In this document: positions 14,775 through 22,930 of the stretch, piece by piece
Layout of the letters: each line of letters starts with the position of its first letter
Numbering within the stretch: position 1 is the first letter of the stretch
From: an archaeon
GTDB lineage: Archaea; Thermoproteota; Nitrososphaeria; Nitrososphaerales; UBA183
Assembly: GCA_021788415.1 (NCBI GenBank)
Contig: JAJYKR010000001.1
Coordinates: 62,001 to 126,000 of the forward strand
Length of the DNA stretch: 64,000 nt
Reading direction: 5' to 3'
Position numbers and translations under genes: made by a program
Notes under the pieces: generated by a model
The model's database searches: none
The model's input: the letters and a program-made list of their open reading frames with translations, nothing else
Told to the model about the DNA's origin: nothing

Positions 14775-16247
14775 ATGGACTACATACTCGCAGCGGTAGT
14801 AATCCTCAGCGCGGCCGCCCTCGGCACCCCCATACTCCAGTTATTCGGATGGAGGGTCAAGCTAGAGGCCTATCTTTCGATCGCGGCCATCGCGGCCTCC
14901 ATCGCTCTGATAGCGGCCAACACCGCCTTCGGGGTCACCTCTGCGGGCTTCGGGGCTCTGCTGGTGTCCGACCCCCTCGGGGACCTGTTCGCCCTCGTCG
15001 TCCTTTCGGTGACCCTCGCCGTTGCTGTGGCTTCAATCTACACCTCTCCAAGCGGACCGAGCCTCCCCTCGTACTACTCCCTCCTGATGTTCTCGGCCCT
15101 GGGGATGCTCATCCTCTCATACTCGGCCGACCTGCTGATGCTCTTCGTCGCCTGGGAGCTAATGAGCCTCCCGACCTACGCCCTTGCCGGCTTCGACAAG
15201 AAGAGGGTCCAGTCTAACGAGGCAGCTGCCAAGTACGCAATCCTCGGCGCCCTGTCTTCCGCGATCATACTCTACGCCATGAGCCTGACCTACGGCGTCG
15301 CAGGGACCACCCAGATATCGGGGGTGGTGGCCAAGCTGGCCTCCGAGCCGTTCAACCCGCTCGTCAGCGTCGCCATCCTCCTCTTCGTCGTAGGGTTCGG
15401 CTTCAAGATGTCCATAGTCCCGTTCCACATGTGGGTCCCTGACGCCTACGAAGGGTCCCCTCCGGCCATCGCCACCCTCTTCGCGACAGCGACCAAGAAG
15501 GCAGGCTTCGTGGCGGCGATCCGGGTGGTCCTGGCAGTCGCCACGGTCTACGCCCTCGCCCCGAATTCGGCCTTCACACTGGCGAACGTCCTGGCCGTCC
15601 TCGCGGTCATCACGATGACCCTGGGGAACGTCGCGGCGCTGACGCAGAAGACCATGACCCGGCTGCTCGCCTATTCCAGCATCGCCCAGGCAGGCTACAT
15701 CCTGGTGGGCTTTGCGATCTTTGCCTACAGCCAGCAGACGGGACTGTACTCCTACAACGCGATGCTCGGGATGACCGGCTCCCTCTTCCACATAATCAAC
15801 CACGCGATAATGAAGGGGGCCGCCTTCCTGGCCGCCACGCTCGTAATTCTGCAGCTGAAGAGGGGAGATCTTGGTGTCTACAGCGGCCTCGCCAAGAGGA
15901 TGCCTGTGACCGCCTTCACCATCGCGATCTCCTTCCTAGCCCTGGGAGGGATCCCCCCGCTCAACGGATTCTGGAGCAAACTCCTCATCTTCGTCTCAGT
16001 CATCAACACTCCCCTGGCGTGGGTGGCCGTCGCGGCGATACTGAACAGCGCTTTCAGCCTCGGGTACTACTTCTGGGTCATAAAGCGGATGTACTTGGAC
16101 TCCGGGGAGAGCACAGAGAGGGTCCACGAGCCGCTCGGTTTCGTGGTGATCTTCGCGATACTGGTCGGCCTCATGATAGGGATAGGTCTCTTCCCACAGC
16201 AGTTCATCAGCTTCGCCTCAAGCGCCGCATCTGGGCTCTTCCCATAG
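14775..16247 (+). CDS. nuoN: Complex I antiporter-like subunit NuoN (ND2)
   Basis: A 490-residue membrane subunit with 14 predicted helices. Diagnostic segments are LLMLFVAWELMSLPTYALAG (TM5 Glu), GFGFKMSIVPFHMWVPDAYE (TM7 Lys and PFHxWxPDxYxG) and MTRLLAYSSIAQAGYILVGF. It is the last gene of the membrane-arm operon. About 50 bases separate its stop from the TATA-like element of the ATP synthase operon, and no clear terminator is visible between them. Read-through into the ATPase genes is possible. Confidence 0.95.
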   Translation: MDYILAAVVILSAAALGTPILQLFGWRVKLEAYLSIAAIAASIALIAANTAFGVTSAGFGALLVSDPLGDLFALVVLSVTLAVAVASIYTSPSGPSLPSYYSLLMFSALGMLILSYSADLLMLFVAWELMSLPTYALAGFDKKRVQSNEAAAKYAILGALSSAIILYAMSLTYGVAGTTQISGVVAKLASEPFNPLVSVAILLFVVGFGFKMSIVPFHMWVPDAYEGSPPAIATLFATATKKAGFVAAIRVVLAVATVYALAPNSAFTLANVLAVLAVITMTLGNVAALTQKTMTRLLAYSSIAQAGYILVGFAIFAYSQQTGLYSYNAMLGMTGSLFHIINHAIMKGAAFLAATLVILQLKRGDLGVYSGLAKRMPVTAFTIAISFLALGGIPPLNGFWSKLLIFVSVINTPLAWVAVAAILNSAFSLGYYFWVIKRMYLDSGESTERVHEPLGFVVIFAILVGLMIGIGLFPQQFISFASSAASGLFP

Positions 16248-16298
16248 CCGGCGGAGAATCGGTCCCCGGGGATAGGACGCCTGTAATATTCTTAGATA

Positions 16299-16310
16299 CG
16301 CATATATATG
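16299..16310 (+). promoter_or_regulatory. TATA box of the ATP synthase operon
   Basis: CGCATATATATG, a strong TATA-like palindrome, lies 35-46 nt before the ATG of the c-subunit gene at 16345, implying a leader of about 10-15 nt. Confidence 0.6.
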
Positions 16311-16344
16311 GTAATCCGACGGAGTCAAATCCAAGTTTTCCAGC

Positions 16345-16569
16345 ATGGCAGTAGTCAGTCCTGAACTAGCGCTTGCGGCCGCAATAGTGATGGCCGGTGG
16401 TCTCATAGGGACCGGAATCGCGCAGCAGGGGATTGGAGCTGCCGGGATGGGGATCATCGCAGAGAAGCCGGAGAAGTTCGGCCAGGTCCTGTTCTTCTTC
16501 GTGATTCCAGAGACGCTGTGGATAATCGGTTTCGTACTCGGAGTAATCCTACTCCTCAACATCCTCTAG
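16345..16569 (+). CDS. atpK: A/V-type ATP synthase subunit K (c-ring proteolipid)
   Basis: A 74-residue two-helix hairpin protein that forms the rotor ring. Helix 1 contains AAIVMAGGLIGTGIAQQGIG, the polar loop is AEKPEKFGQ, and helix 2 contains the ion-binding carboxylate Glu56 in VIPETLWIIGFVLG. The single-hairpin size means one carboxylate per protomer, unlike the fused proteolipids of some archaea. First gene of the ATPase operon, with its own TATA-like box. Ion specificity (H+ or Na+) cannot be decided from this. Confidence 0.95.
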   Translation: MAVVSPELALAAAIVMAGGLIGTGIAQQGIGAAGMGIIAEKPEKFGQVLFFFVIPETLWIIGFVLGVILLLNIL

Positions 16570-16587
16570 CGGGGTCTGGCACCCTTG

Positions 16588-17145
16588 ATGGGCGTAGACT
16601 CTCTGCTCAAAGAGGTCGAAGAGAAGCGAAGCAGGGCCCTTGACGCCCTCGAAGAGGAGTTCAAGGCCAAGCGGGAAGAGATTGGGAAGAGGACAGCTTC
16701 TGAGTCGTCTTACATCGCGGAGGCCGCTATGAAGGAAGCGGGCGATCTTTCCCAGAAGGAGACCACGAGGGTGCTGGGAGCGGCGAAGCTCCAGGCGAAG
16801 AAGGCCATGTTCGACGCGACCGAGGCCCTCTTGGAGAACAACATCTCCCTCCTGAAGGAGGAGCTGGCGAACTACGCCGAGTCCCCTGCCTACAAGCAGC
16901 TCCTGTCTAAGATGGCGGCCTATGCTGCCAAGAGGCTTGGAGGGAAGGTGGTCGTGGTGTGCCGAGAGGAGGATGCGGTGGCGCTAAAGGCAGCAGGGGT
17001 TAAGATAGCATCTTCTGACCTCAATTCGATAGGGGGGTTCAGGGCAGAGAGCTCTGACGGGACTCTCGAGATGGACCTCACCTTCGAAGAGATCCTCCGC
17101 AGCCGCGAAGACGAGGTCCGCTCGGCCATCCTCGGGAAGGAGTAG
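16588..17145 (+). CDS. atpE: A/V-type ATP synthase subunit E (peripheral stalk)
   Basis: A protein of about 185 residues. The N-terminal half is a charged coiled coil (LLKEVEEKRSRALDALEEEF onward), and the C-terminal globular part ends in GGFRAESSDGTLEMDLTFEE, the hallmark of archaeal subunit E. It pairs with subunit H to form the stator stalk. ATG at 16588 is preceded in frame by a TTG at 16585; the ATG is preferred. It lies 18 bases after subunit K. Confidence 0.93.
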   Translation: MGVDSLLKEVEEKRSRALDALEEEFKAKREEIGKRTASESSYIAEAAMKEAGDLSQKETTRVLGAAKLQAKKAMFDATEALLENNISLLKEELANYAESPAYKQLLSKMAAYAAKRLGGKVVVVCREEDAVALKAAGVKIASSDLNSIGGFRAESSDGTLEMDLTFEEILRSREDEVRSAILGKE

Positions 17146-17156
17146 GCACCGGGAGT

Positions 17157-18221
17157 TTGAGCATGTCGCAGTTCGGGGGACTCGGGAGGCTTCGCGCTCT
17201 CTCACTCTCCTTTCTTGGCACGGAGAAGCTCTATGAACTCGCCCGCGCCAAGGACATCGCGGAGATAGCGCAGCAGCTCGAAGCAACGTGGTACGGCCCC
17301 GAGATAGAAGCAGCCGCCTCTACCCACAAGCCTCCGGAGCTCATCGAGGTCGCGGTCAACCGCCACCTCGTGCAGGTCAACCGGATTGCCATGCAGGCAG
17401 TGCCTCTCATGGGAAAGAGGGCGCTGACCTCCTATCTCTCGAAGTGGGACATCGAGAACATCGAGCTCATCCTGGCGGCTAAGAGCCTGGGGAGGGGGCT
17501 AGAGGAGACTGCAGCCTTCTTGGTGTCGTCCCGCAACGTCCCCGTGGGCCTCTCCCTCATGAACATCCCGCTCACAGACCTGCAGGTCTTGCTCCAGGAG
17601 CCCGACGTCGAGGGGGTGATCAACTATCTGGTGAAGTACGGCTACGGGGCGGTTCTCCTCCAGCAGCTTGGTGAGTTCCACAAGTCCAACGACCTGGGGG
17701 TGTTCACAGGGGCCCTGCAGGATCTCTACTACTCGAGGCTGTTATGGGAGCTGCGCTTCATCCGCGGCGACGAGGGAGTCCTTCGGGAGTACGTAAGGAC
17801 AGAAATCACGAAGAGGAACCTACTCAACGTCCTGAAGTCTCGCGAGTCCAAGCTGAACAAGGAAGTCTTCTCGAAGCACCTGATCGAGGGGGGGCTGCTC
17901 GGGAAGTCGGAGTTCCTCGACGCCTACTCGTCTGCCGACCCGGGGGACGTCGTGAAGCGCCTTGAGCCCTGGTTCGACCTCTCCGCCCCGTTCGAGAAGT
18001 ATGCCCAGTCGGGAAACCTGACCGAGTTCGAGGTCGCCATCGACAGGATGGCGGTCGCTCGGTTCCTACCGAGGTTCCGGAGCCTCCCGATCTCAGTGAC
18101 GGCAGTCTTCGGGTTCGTCATACAGGCGGAGTTCGAAAGGCAGAACATCAGGAGGATAGTCTATGGCAAGCAGTACGGGATGACGGAACAACACATAAAG
18201 ACTGTAATCCTAGCAGGGTAA
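17157..18221 (+). CDS. atpC: A/V-type ATP synthase subunit C (rotor-stator coupling)
   Basis: A 354-residue helical protein of the V-ATPase d / archaeal C family, which sits on the c-ring and carries the central stalk. Recognisable elements are FLGTEKLYELARAKDIAEIA near the N-terminus, the segment LSKWDIENIELILAAKSLGR, and the closing segment IQAEFERQNIRRIVYGKQYG. The start is TTG at 17157 or ATG at 17163. It lies between subunits E and F, as in other archaeal operons. Confidence 0.93.
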   Translation: MSMSQFGGLGRLRALSLSFLGTEKLYELARAKDIAEIAQQLEATWYGPEIEAAASTHKPPELIEVAVNRHLVQVNRIAMQAVPLMGKRALTSYLSKWDIENIELILAAKSLGRGLEETAAFLVSSRNVPVGLSLMNIPLTDLQVLLQEPDVEGVINYLVKYGYGAVLLQQLGEFHKSNDLGVFTGALQDLYYSRLLWELRFIRGDEGVLREYVRTEITKRNLLNVLKSRESKLNKEVFSKHLIEGGLLGKSEFLDAYSSADPGDVVKRLEPWFDLSAPFEKYAQSGNLTEFEVAIDRMAVARFLPRFRSLPISVTAVFGFVIQAEFERQNIRRIVYGKQYGMTEQHIKTVILAG

Positions 18222-18225
18222 AAAA

Positions 18226-18567
18226 ATGAGCTTGAAACAGGCCGCCCAGACCGGCAAGATAGCGGTGTTAGGCGAGAAGGAGCTGGTCCTTGGGTACCGC
18301 CTCCTTGGGGTGGAGGACGCCATAGCCGTGACGAAAGAGGATGCCCAAAGCGTCGTGCTGGATTATTTCAACTCAGGGGAGTACGGCCTGATCATAGTCG
18401 GGAGCGAGGCCAGAAAGGGGCTCTCGCCAGCGACAAGGGAGAAGCTCGAGTCCTCCATAGTACCTCTCGTCGTGTTCATGCCCTCCACCGACTCGGCCGT
18501 GGCGGAGGAGTCGCTCGCCAAGCTGGCCAAGAGGGTCCTGGGCGTAGACCTGAAGGGGGGTTCCTGA
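18226..18567 (+). CDS. atpF: A/V-type ATP synthase subunit F (central stalk)
   Basis: A 113-residue protein with the typical F-subunit pattern: IAVLGEKELVLGYRLLGVED at the N-terminus, YGLIIVGSEA in the middle, and SSIVPLVVFMPST near the end. It binds subunit D in the rotor. ATG at 18226 lies five bases after the subunit C stop, in an A-rich stretch (GGGTAAAAAAATGAG). The next gene, subunit A, starts one base after its stop. Confidence 0.92.
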   Translation: MSLKQAAQTGKIAVLGEKELVLGYRLLGVEDAIAVTKEDAQSVVLDYFNSGEYGLIIVGSEARKGLSPATREKLESSIVPLVVFMPSTDSAVAEESLAKLAKRVLGVDLKGGS

Positions 18568-18568
18568 A

Positions 18569-20335
18569 ATGGCCGACGGGAAGGTCGTCAGGGTAAGCGG
18601 TCCGGTCGTGGCTGCCCTCGGCCTCGAAAGGGCCAAGATGTTCGACGTAGTCAGAGTCGGGGAGCAGGGGTTGGTCGGCGAAGTCATCCGCCTGCAGGGA
18701 GGGACCGCGACGCTCCAGATCTACGAGGACACCACAGGGCTCAGGCCAGGGGACAAGGTGGTCAACACAGGCCAAGCGCTCTCCGTCGAGTTAGGTCCAG
18801 GACTGCTCACCTCCATCTACGACGGCATCCAGCGACCGCTCAACGTGCTGAAGGAACAGAGCGGGGACTTCATCAGCAGGGGTCTCGTTATACCGGCCCT
18901 CGACGAGAAGCGGGAGTGGGAGTTCAAACCCATCAAGAAGAACGGTGACAAGGTGGTCCAGGGAGAGATAATAGGCGAGGTCCAGGAAACGCCGCTCGTT
19001 TCTCACAAGATCATGGTCCCTCCAGGGATGGAGGGGACGCTCAAGGACGTGAAGGCGGGGAGCTACAACATCAGGGAGAGGGTGGCTACCGTCAAGACCC
19101 TCGAAGGGGACGTCCCCGTATTCCTCGCGACGAAGTGGAGGGTCAAGACCCCCCGGCCCATCGCCAAGAAATTGGCCCCTGATACACCGCTGCTCACAGG
19201 CCAGAGGGTCTTCGACACTTTCTTCCCGGTCGCCAAGGGGGGGACAGCAGCGATTCCAGGACCCTTCGGCAGCGGCAAGACGGTGTCGCAGCAGCAACTG
19301 GCGAAGTGGAGCGACAGCAAGATCATAGTCTACGTGGGGTGCGGAGAGCGAGGGAACGAGATGACTGAAGTCCTGGCGACCTTCCCGGAGCTCGAGGACC
19401 CGCGTTCCAAGAGGCCCCTGATGGAGAGGACGATCCTGGTAGCTAACACCTCCAACATGCCCGTCGCGGCCAGAGAGGCCAGCATCTACACCGGCATCAC
19501 CATAGCCGAATACTACAGAGACATGGGCTATGACGTCGCCCTGATGGCCGACAGCACCTCAAGGTGGGCCGAAGCTCTGAGGGAGATTTCAGGGAGGCTG
19601 GAAGAGATGCCCGGCGAGGAAGGATACCCCGCGTACCTCGGGCGCCGGCTGGCGGAGTTCTACGAGAGGGCGGGCAAGAGCGTGGCCCTGGGCCCCGAGG
19701 GGAGGGTGGGTTCAGTCACGGTCGTCGGTGCCGTCTCGCCCCCGGGCGGGGATTTCTCCGAGCCTGTCTCTCAGAACACGCTCCGCGTGACCAGAGTCTT
19801 CTGGGCGTTGGACGCGTCCCTGGCGGCGCGCAGGCACTTCCCGTCCATCAACTGGCTCAACAGCTACTCGCTCTACTCTGAAGACCTCCGCTCTTGGTAC
19901 CAGAGCAACGTGGCCAAGGAGTGGCCTGACCTGCGCGCCGAGGCCCTGGAAATCCTCCAGAAGGAGGCGGAGCTGCAGGACATCGTCCAGTTGGTGGGAT
20001 ACGACGCCCTCCCGGAGTCAGAGAAGGGCGTGATGGATGTGGCTAAGATGATCAGGGAAGACTACCTCCAGCAGTCAGCCTACGACCCTGTGGACACCTA
20101 CGCGTCCATAGGTAAGCAATATCTCATGCTGAAGACCATCCTGACTTTCGGGCGCAGGGAGGCGGAGTCCCTCAAGACCGGCGCCCAGGCCTCTCAGGTC
20201 GCGGCCATGCCTGTAAAGTCCAAGATATCAAAGGTAAAGTGGACGCCTGAAGACCAGGTCACTTCCATGGTGAAAGAGATAGAGGGGGACATGGACGCTC
20301 AGTTCGGCTCGCTAGCCCAGGAGGTCAGGGCATAG
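18569..20335 (+). CDS. atpA: A/V-type ATP synthase catalytic subunit A
   Basis: A 588-residue catalytic subunit. The P-loop [13 protein letters not shown] is near residue 230, preceded by the non-homologous bulge region typical of A subunits (about residues 115-190). Walker B and the catalytic region around [20 protein letters not shown] are intact, and [20 protein letters not shown] is the ATP-synthase alpha/beta signature region. It has no intein, unlike some archaeal and yeast homologues. It synthesises or hydrolyses ATP in the A3B3 head. Confidence 0.97.
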   Translation: MADGKVVRVSGPVVAALGLERAKMFDVVRVGEQGLVGEVIRLQGGTATLQIYEDTTGLRPGDKVVNTGQALSVELGPGLLTSIYDGIQRPLNVLKEQSGDFISRGLVIPALDEKREWEFKPIKKNGDKVVQGEIIGEVQETPLVSHKIMVPPGMEGTLKDVKAGSYNIRERVATVKTLEGDVPVFLATKWRVKTPRPIAKKLAPDTPLLTGQRVFDTFFPVAKGGTAAIPGPFGSGKTVSQQQLAKWSDSKIIVYVGCGERGNEMTEVLATFPELEDPRSKRPLMERTILVANTSNMPVAAREASIYTGITIAEYYRDMGYDVALMADSTSRWAEALREISGRLEEMPGEEGYPAYLGRRLAEFYERAGKSVALGPEGRVGSVTVVGAVSPPGGDFSEPVSQNTLRVTRVFWALDASLAARRHFPSINWLNSYSLYSEDLRSWYQSNVAKEWPDLRAEALEILQKEAELQDIVQLVGYDALPESEKGVMDVAKMIREDYLQQSAYDPVDTYASIGKQYLMLKTILTFGRREAESLKTGAQASQVAAMPVKSKISKVKWTPEDQVTSMVKEIEGDMDAQFGSLAQEVRA

Positions 20336-20337
20336 CC

Positions 20338-21726
20338 TTGGTGCAACCTGTCTCATACAAGACTGTCGACCAGGTCGCGGGTCCTCTTATCTTCGTCAGC
20401 AAGGTCGAGAACGCGGCCTACGGGGAGATGGTGGAGATCACCAATGCTATGGGGGAGCGGATACGGGGCCAGGTCCTCGACACCCGCGCGGGGCTCTCGG
20501 TGGTCCAGGTGTTCGGCGCCACCATGGGGCTCAACGTGGGGGATACATCGGTGCGGTTCCTGGGCGAGACCGCGAGGATAGCCGTCTCGGACGAGATGCT
20601 GGGTCGGGTGTTCGACGGCCTGGGCAATCCAAGGGACGGCGGACCGGCCCTGGTGTCAAAGGAGAAGGTCGAGATAGTAGGGTCAGGTATCAACCCATAC
20701 AGCAGGGAGGAGCCTTCCGAGTTCATCCAGACCGGCATTTCTAGCATAGACGGCATGAACACGCTGGTCAGAGGGCAGAAGCTCCCTATCTTTTCCGCCG
20801 CCGGCCTGCCACATAATCTGCTGGCCGCCCAGATCGCAAGACAGGCGAAGGTCCTCGGCAGCTCGGAGAGCTTCTCCGTCGTCTTCGCAGCCATGGGTAT
20901 AACCAGCGAGGAGGCGAACTTCTTCATCCGCCAGTTCGAAGAGACCGGCGCGCTGGAACGCACGGCGCTCTTCCTCAACCTCTCCTCTGACCCGTCCATG
21001 GAGAGGATCCTCACGCCCAGGCTGGCCCTGACCACGGCCGAATTCCTTGCATATGAGCGCGAGATGCACGTGCTCGTAATCCTCACCGACATGACCAACT
21101 ACTGCGAGGCCCTGAGGGAAATCTCTGCGGCCAGGGACGAGGTTCCGGGGAGGAGGGGTTATCCGGGCTATACCTACACCGACCTCGCCACCATCTATGA
21201 AAGGGCGGGGAAGATCAAGGGGAGGAAGGGCTCCATCACCCAGCTCCCGATCCTCACGATGCCGGCTGACGACAAGACGCACCCCATCCCTGACCTCACC
21301 GGCTACATCACGGAGGGGCAGGTCTACGTGAGCCGCGAGCTGGAGAGGACCGGCATCTATCCGCCCATCGACGTCCTGGAGAGCCTGTCGCGGCTCATGA
21401 ACCAGGGCATCGGCCAGGGGCGTACGAGGGAGGACCACAGGGGGCTTGCAGACCAGCTCTACGCCTCCTACGCGCAGGGGAAGGACATGCGCGCCCTCTC
21501 GGCGATCGTCGGAGAAGAGGCGCTGAGCGAGAGCGACAGGAAGTTCCTCAAGGTGGCGGACCGGTTCGAGAAGATGTTCGTCAGGCAAGGCGCCAGCGAG
21601 GACAGGAGCATCGAGCAGACCCTGAACATAGGGTGGGAAGTAATCGACCCCTTGTCGGATTCTGAGATCAAGAGGATAAAGCCCGAGCTCATAGAGAAGT
21701 ACAGGCGGAGATCCAAGGCCAAGTAG
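20338..21726 (+). CDS. atpB: A/V-type ATP synthase non-catalytic subunit B
   Basis: A 462-residue subunit. The P-loop position is replaced by [20 protein letters not shown], as expected for the non-catalytic B subunit, and the alpha/beta signature [20 protein letters not shown] is present. The start is TTG at 20338 followed directly by GTG at 20341, either of which could serve. It lies two bases after subunit A. It alternates with A in the hexamer. Confidence 0.96.
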   Translation: MVQPVSYKTVDQVAGPLIFVSKVENAAYGEMVEITNAMGERIRGQVLDTRAGLSVVQVFGATMGLNVGDTSVRFLGETARIAVSDEMLGRVFDGLGNPRDGGPALVSKEKVEIVGSGINPYSREEPSEFIQTGISSIDGMNTLVRGQKLPIFSAAGLPHNLLAAQIARQAKVLGSSESFSVVFAAMGITSEEANFFIRQFEETGALERTALFLNLSSDPSMERILTPRLALTTAEFLAYEREMHVLVILTDMTNYCEALREISAARDEVPGRRGYPGYTYTDLATIYERAGKIKGRKGSITQLPILTMPADDKTHPIPDLTGYITEGQVYVSRELERTGIYPPIDVLESLSRLMNQGIGQGRTREDHRGLADQLYASYAQGKDMRALSAIVGEEALSESDRKFLKVADRFEKMFVRQGASEDRSIEQTLNIGWEVIDPLSDSEIKRIKPELIEKYRRRSKAK

Positions 21727-21739
21727 GGGGCTGCAATCC

Positions 21740-22375
21740 TTGCCAATCTCCACCAACGTACGGCCCACGAGGATGGAATACCTGAGGACGGTCCGCAGGA
21801 TAGCTATGTCCCGCAAGGGCCTCAAGCTCCTCAAGCTCAAGAGGTCGGCACTCATCTTCGAGTTCTTCGCTGTGAGCAAGAAAATCGCGGCGCTGAGGAG
21901 CGGCCTGCAAGCCAAGCTCTCAAGCGGCTACGACAGCATCCACAGCACCGAGATGTTCGTCGGGACCCTCAGGCTCGAGTACGAGTCGATGCGCATCCCC
22001 AGGATGCACGAGCTGACCCTCAGTAGCAAGAACATCATGGGGGTGAAGATTCCAGAGCTCACCTCGGAGGCGCGGGGGAGCGCTGGACCCGAATACCTCC
22101 TCGAGGTCCCCACCTCGATAAATCAGGCGATAAAGTCCTTCGAGGCCGTGCACCAGATGGTCCTCGACGTCGCCGAGAAGGAAACAGCTCTACGGAAGCT
22201 GCTCGTCGAGATCGAGAAGACGAAGCGGAGGTCCAACGCCATTGAGAACGTTCTCATCCCGCGGCTCCAGGCCAACGCGCGCTTCATCAAGTTCAGGTTC
22301 GACGAGATGGAAAGAGAGAGCTTCACCAAGCTGAAGACCGTGAAGAGAAAGATGGCCCAGAGGGAGGCGGCCTAG
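21740..22375 (+). CDS. atpD: A/V-type ATP synthase subunit D (central axle)
   Basis: A 211-residue protein made of two long helices. The N-terminal helix includes RKGLKLLKLKRSALIFEFF and the C-terminal helix includes RSNAIENVLIPRLQANARFI, the classical subunit D signature. It is the rotating axle inside A3B3. TTG at 21740 is the chosen start because it precedes the conserved N-terminal VRPTRMEYL segment. Confidence 0.95.
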   Translation: MPISTNVRPTRMEYLRTVRRIAMSRKGLKLLKLKRSALIFEFFAVSKKIAALRSGLQAKLSSGYDSIHSTEMFVGTLRLEYESMRIPRMHELTLSSKNIMGVKIPELTSEARGSAGPEYLLEVPTSINQAIKSFEAVHQMVLDVAEKETALRKLLVEIEKTKRRSNAIENVLIPRLQANARFIKFRFDEMERESFTKLKTVKRKMAQREAA

Positions 22376-22379
22376 CGCT

Positions 22380-22589
22380 TTGGGGGAAGAGAGGGAGGAA
22401 GAGGAGCGGAGGCCGGGCGTCCCAAAGTACTACTACTGGGCGAAGTCACCGCCGAAACCGAAGAAGATGCAAACCAAGTTCATCAACACCCAGCAGAAGA
22501 AGTTCTATGTCGTCCAGTTAGCCTTTCGGGCGGCCCAGGTTGCGGCCATCCTGACGGTGCTCTTCATCTACTTCAACATGTTGAGCTGA
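22380..22589 (+). CDS. Small single-helix protein within the ATP synthase operon
   Basis: A 69-residue protein with an acidic/basic soluble N-terminus (EEREEEERRP, then the basic PPKPKKMQTKF) and one C-terminal transmembrane helix, VQLAFRAAQVAAILTVLFIY. It begins with TTG four bases after subunit D, and its TGA overlaps the ATG of the subunit H gene, so it is translated with the ATPase genes. I do not recognise a standard A-type ATPase subunit of this form. It may be an accessory or assembly factor of the membrane sector. Function unknown. Confidence 0.7.
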   Translation: MGEEREEEERRPGVPKYYYWAKSPPKPKKMQTKFINTQQKKFYVVQLAFRAAQVAAILTVLFIYFNMLS

Positions 22590-22921
22590 TGACCATGACC
22601 GCAGACTACACCGAGACGCTGAAGAAGATCAAGGAGCTGGAGGACGCCTCCAACAAGACGTTGGCGGAAAGGCGCAGAGCCTTGGAGGAGCAGCTCCGCC
22701 AGCTGGAGGCGGAGTCGGCAGACTCTATCAACGACGCCAAGAAGAAGGCAGAGGGTTTGATCTCTGAGAGGGTCGGACAGGCGCGCGAGTCGGCAAACAA
22801 GGAAGCCGGCGAAATCTCTTCAGTGGCAGAAAAAGAAGCCGGAGCCATGGCTTCGAAGAAACTCGGCAAGAAGGAGTTGAAGAAGGTCATCGACGACGTC
22901 CTCTTCTCGGAGTTCGAGTGA
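22589..22921 (+). CDS. atpH: A/V-type ATP synthase subunit H (stalk coiled coil)
   Basis: A 110-residue, almost wholly coiled-coil protein rich in Lys, Glu and Ala (LKKIKELEDASNKTLAERRR, then KKAEGLISERVGQARESANK), matching archaeal subunit H / eukaryotic subunit G. It would pair with subunit E in the peripheral stalk. ATG at 22589 overlaps the stop of the small upstream ORF. A second ATG at 22595 is possible. Confidence 0.85.
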   Translation: MTMTADYTETLKKIKELEDASNKTLAERRRALEEQLRQLEAESADSINDAKKKAEGLISERVGQARESANKEAGEISSVAEKEAGAMASKKLGKKELKKVIDDVLFSEFE

Positions 22922-22930
22922 GAGAAGCGG

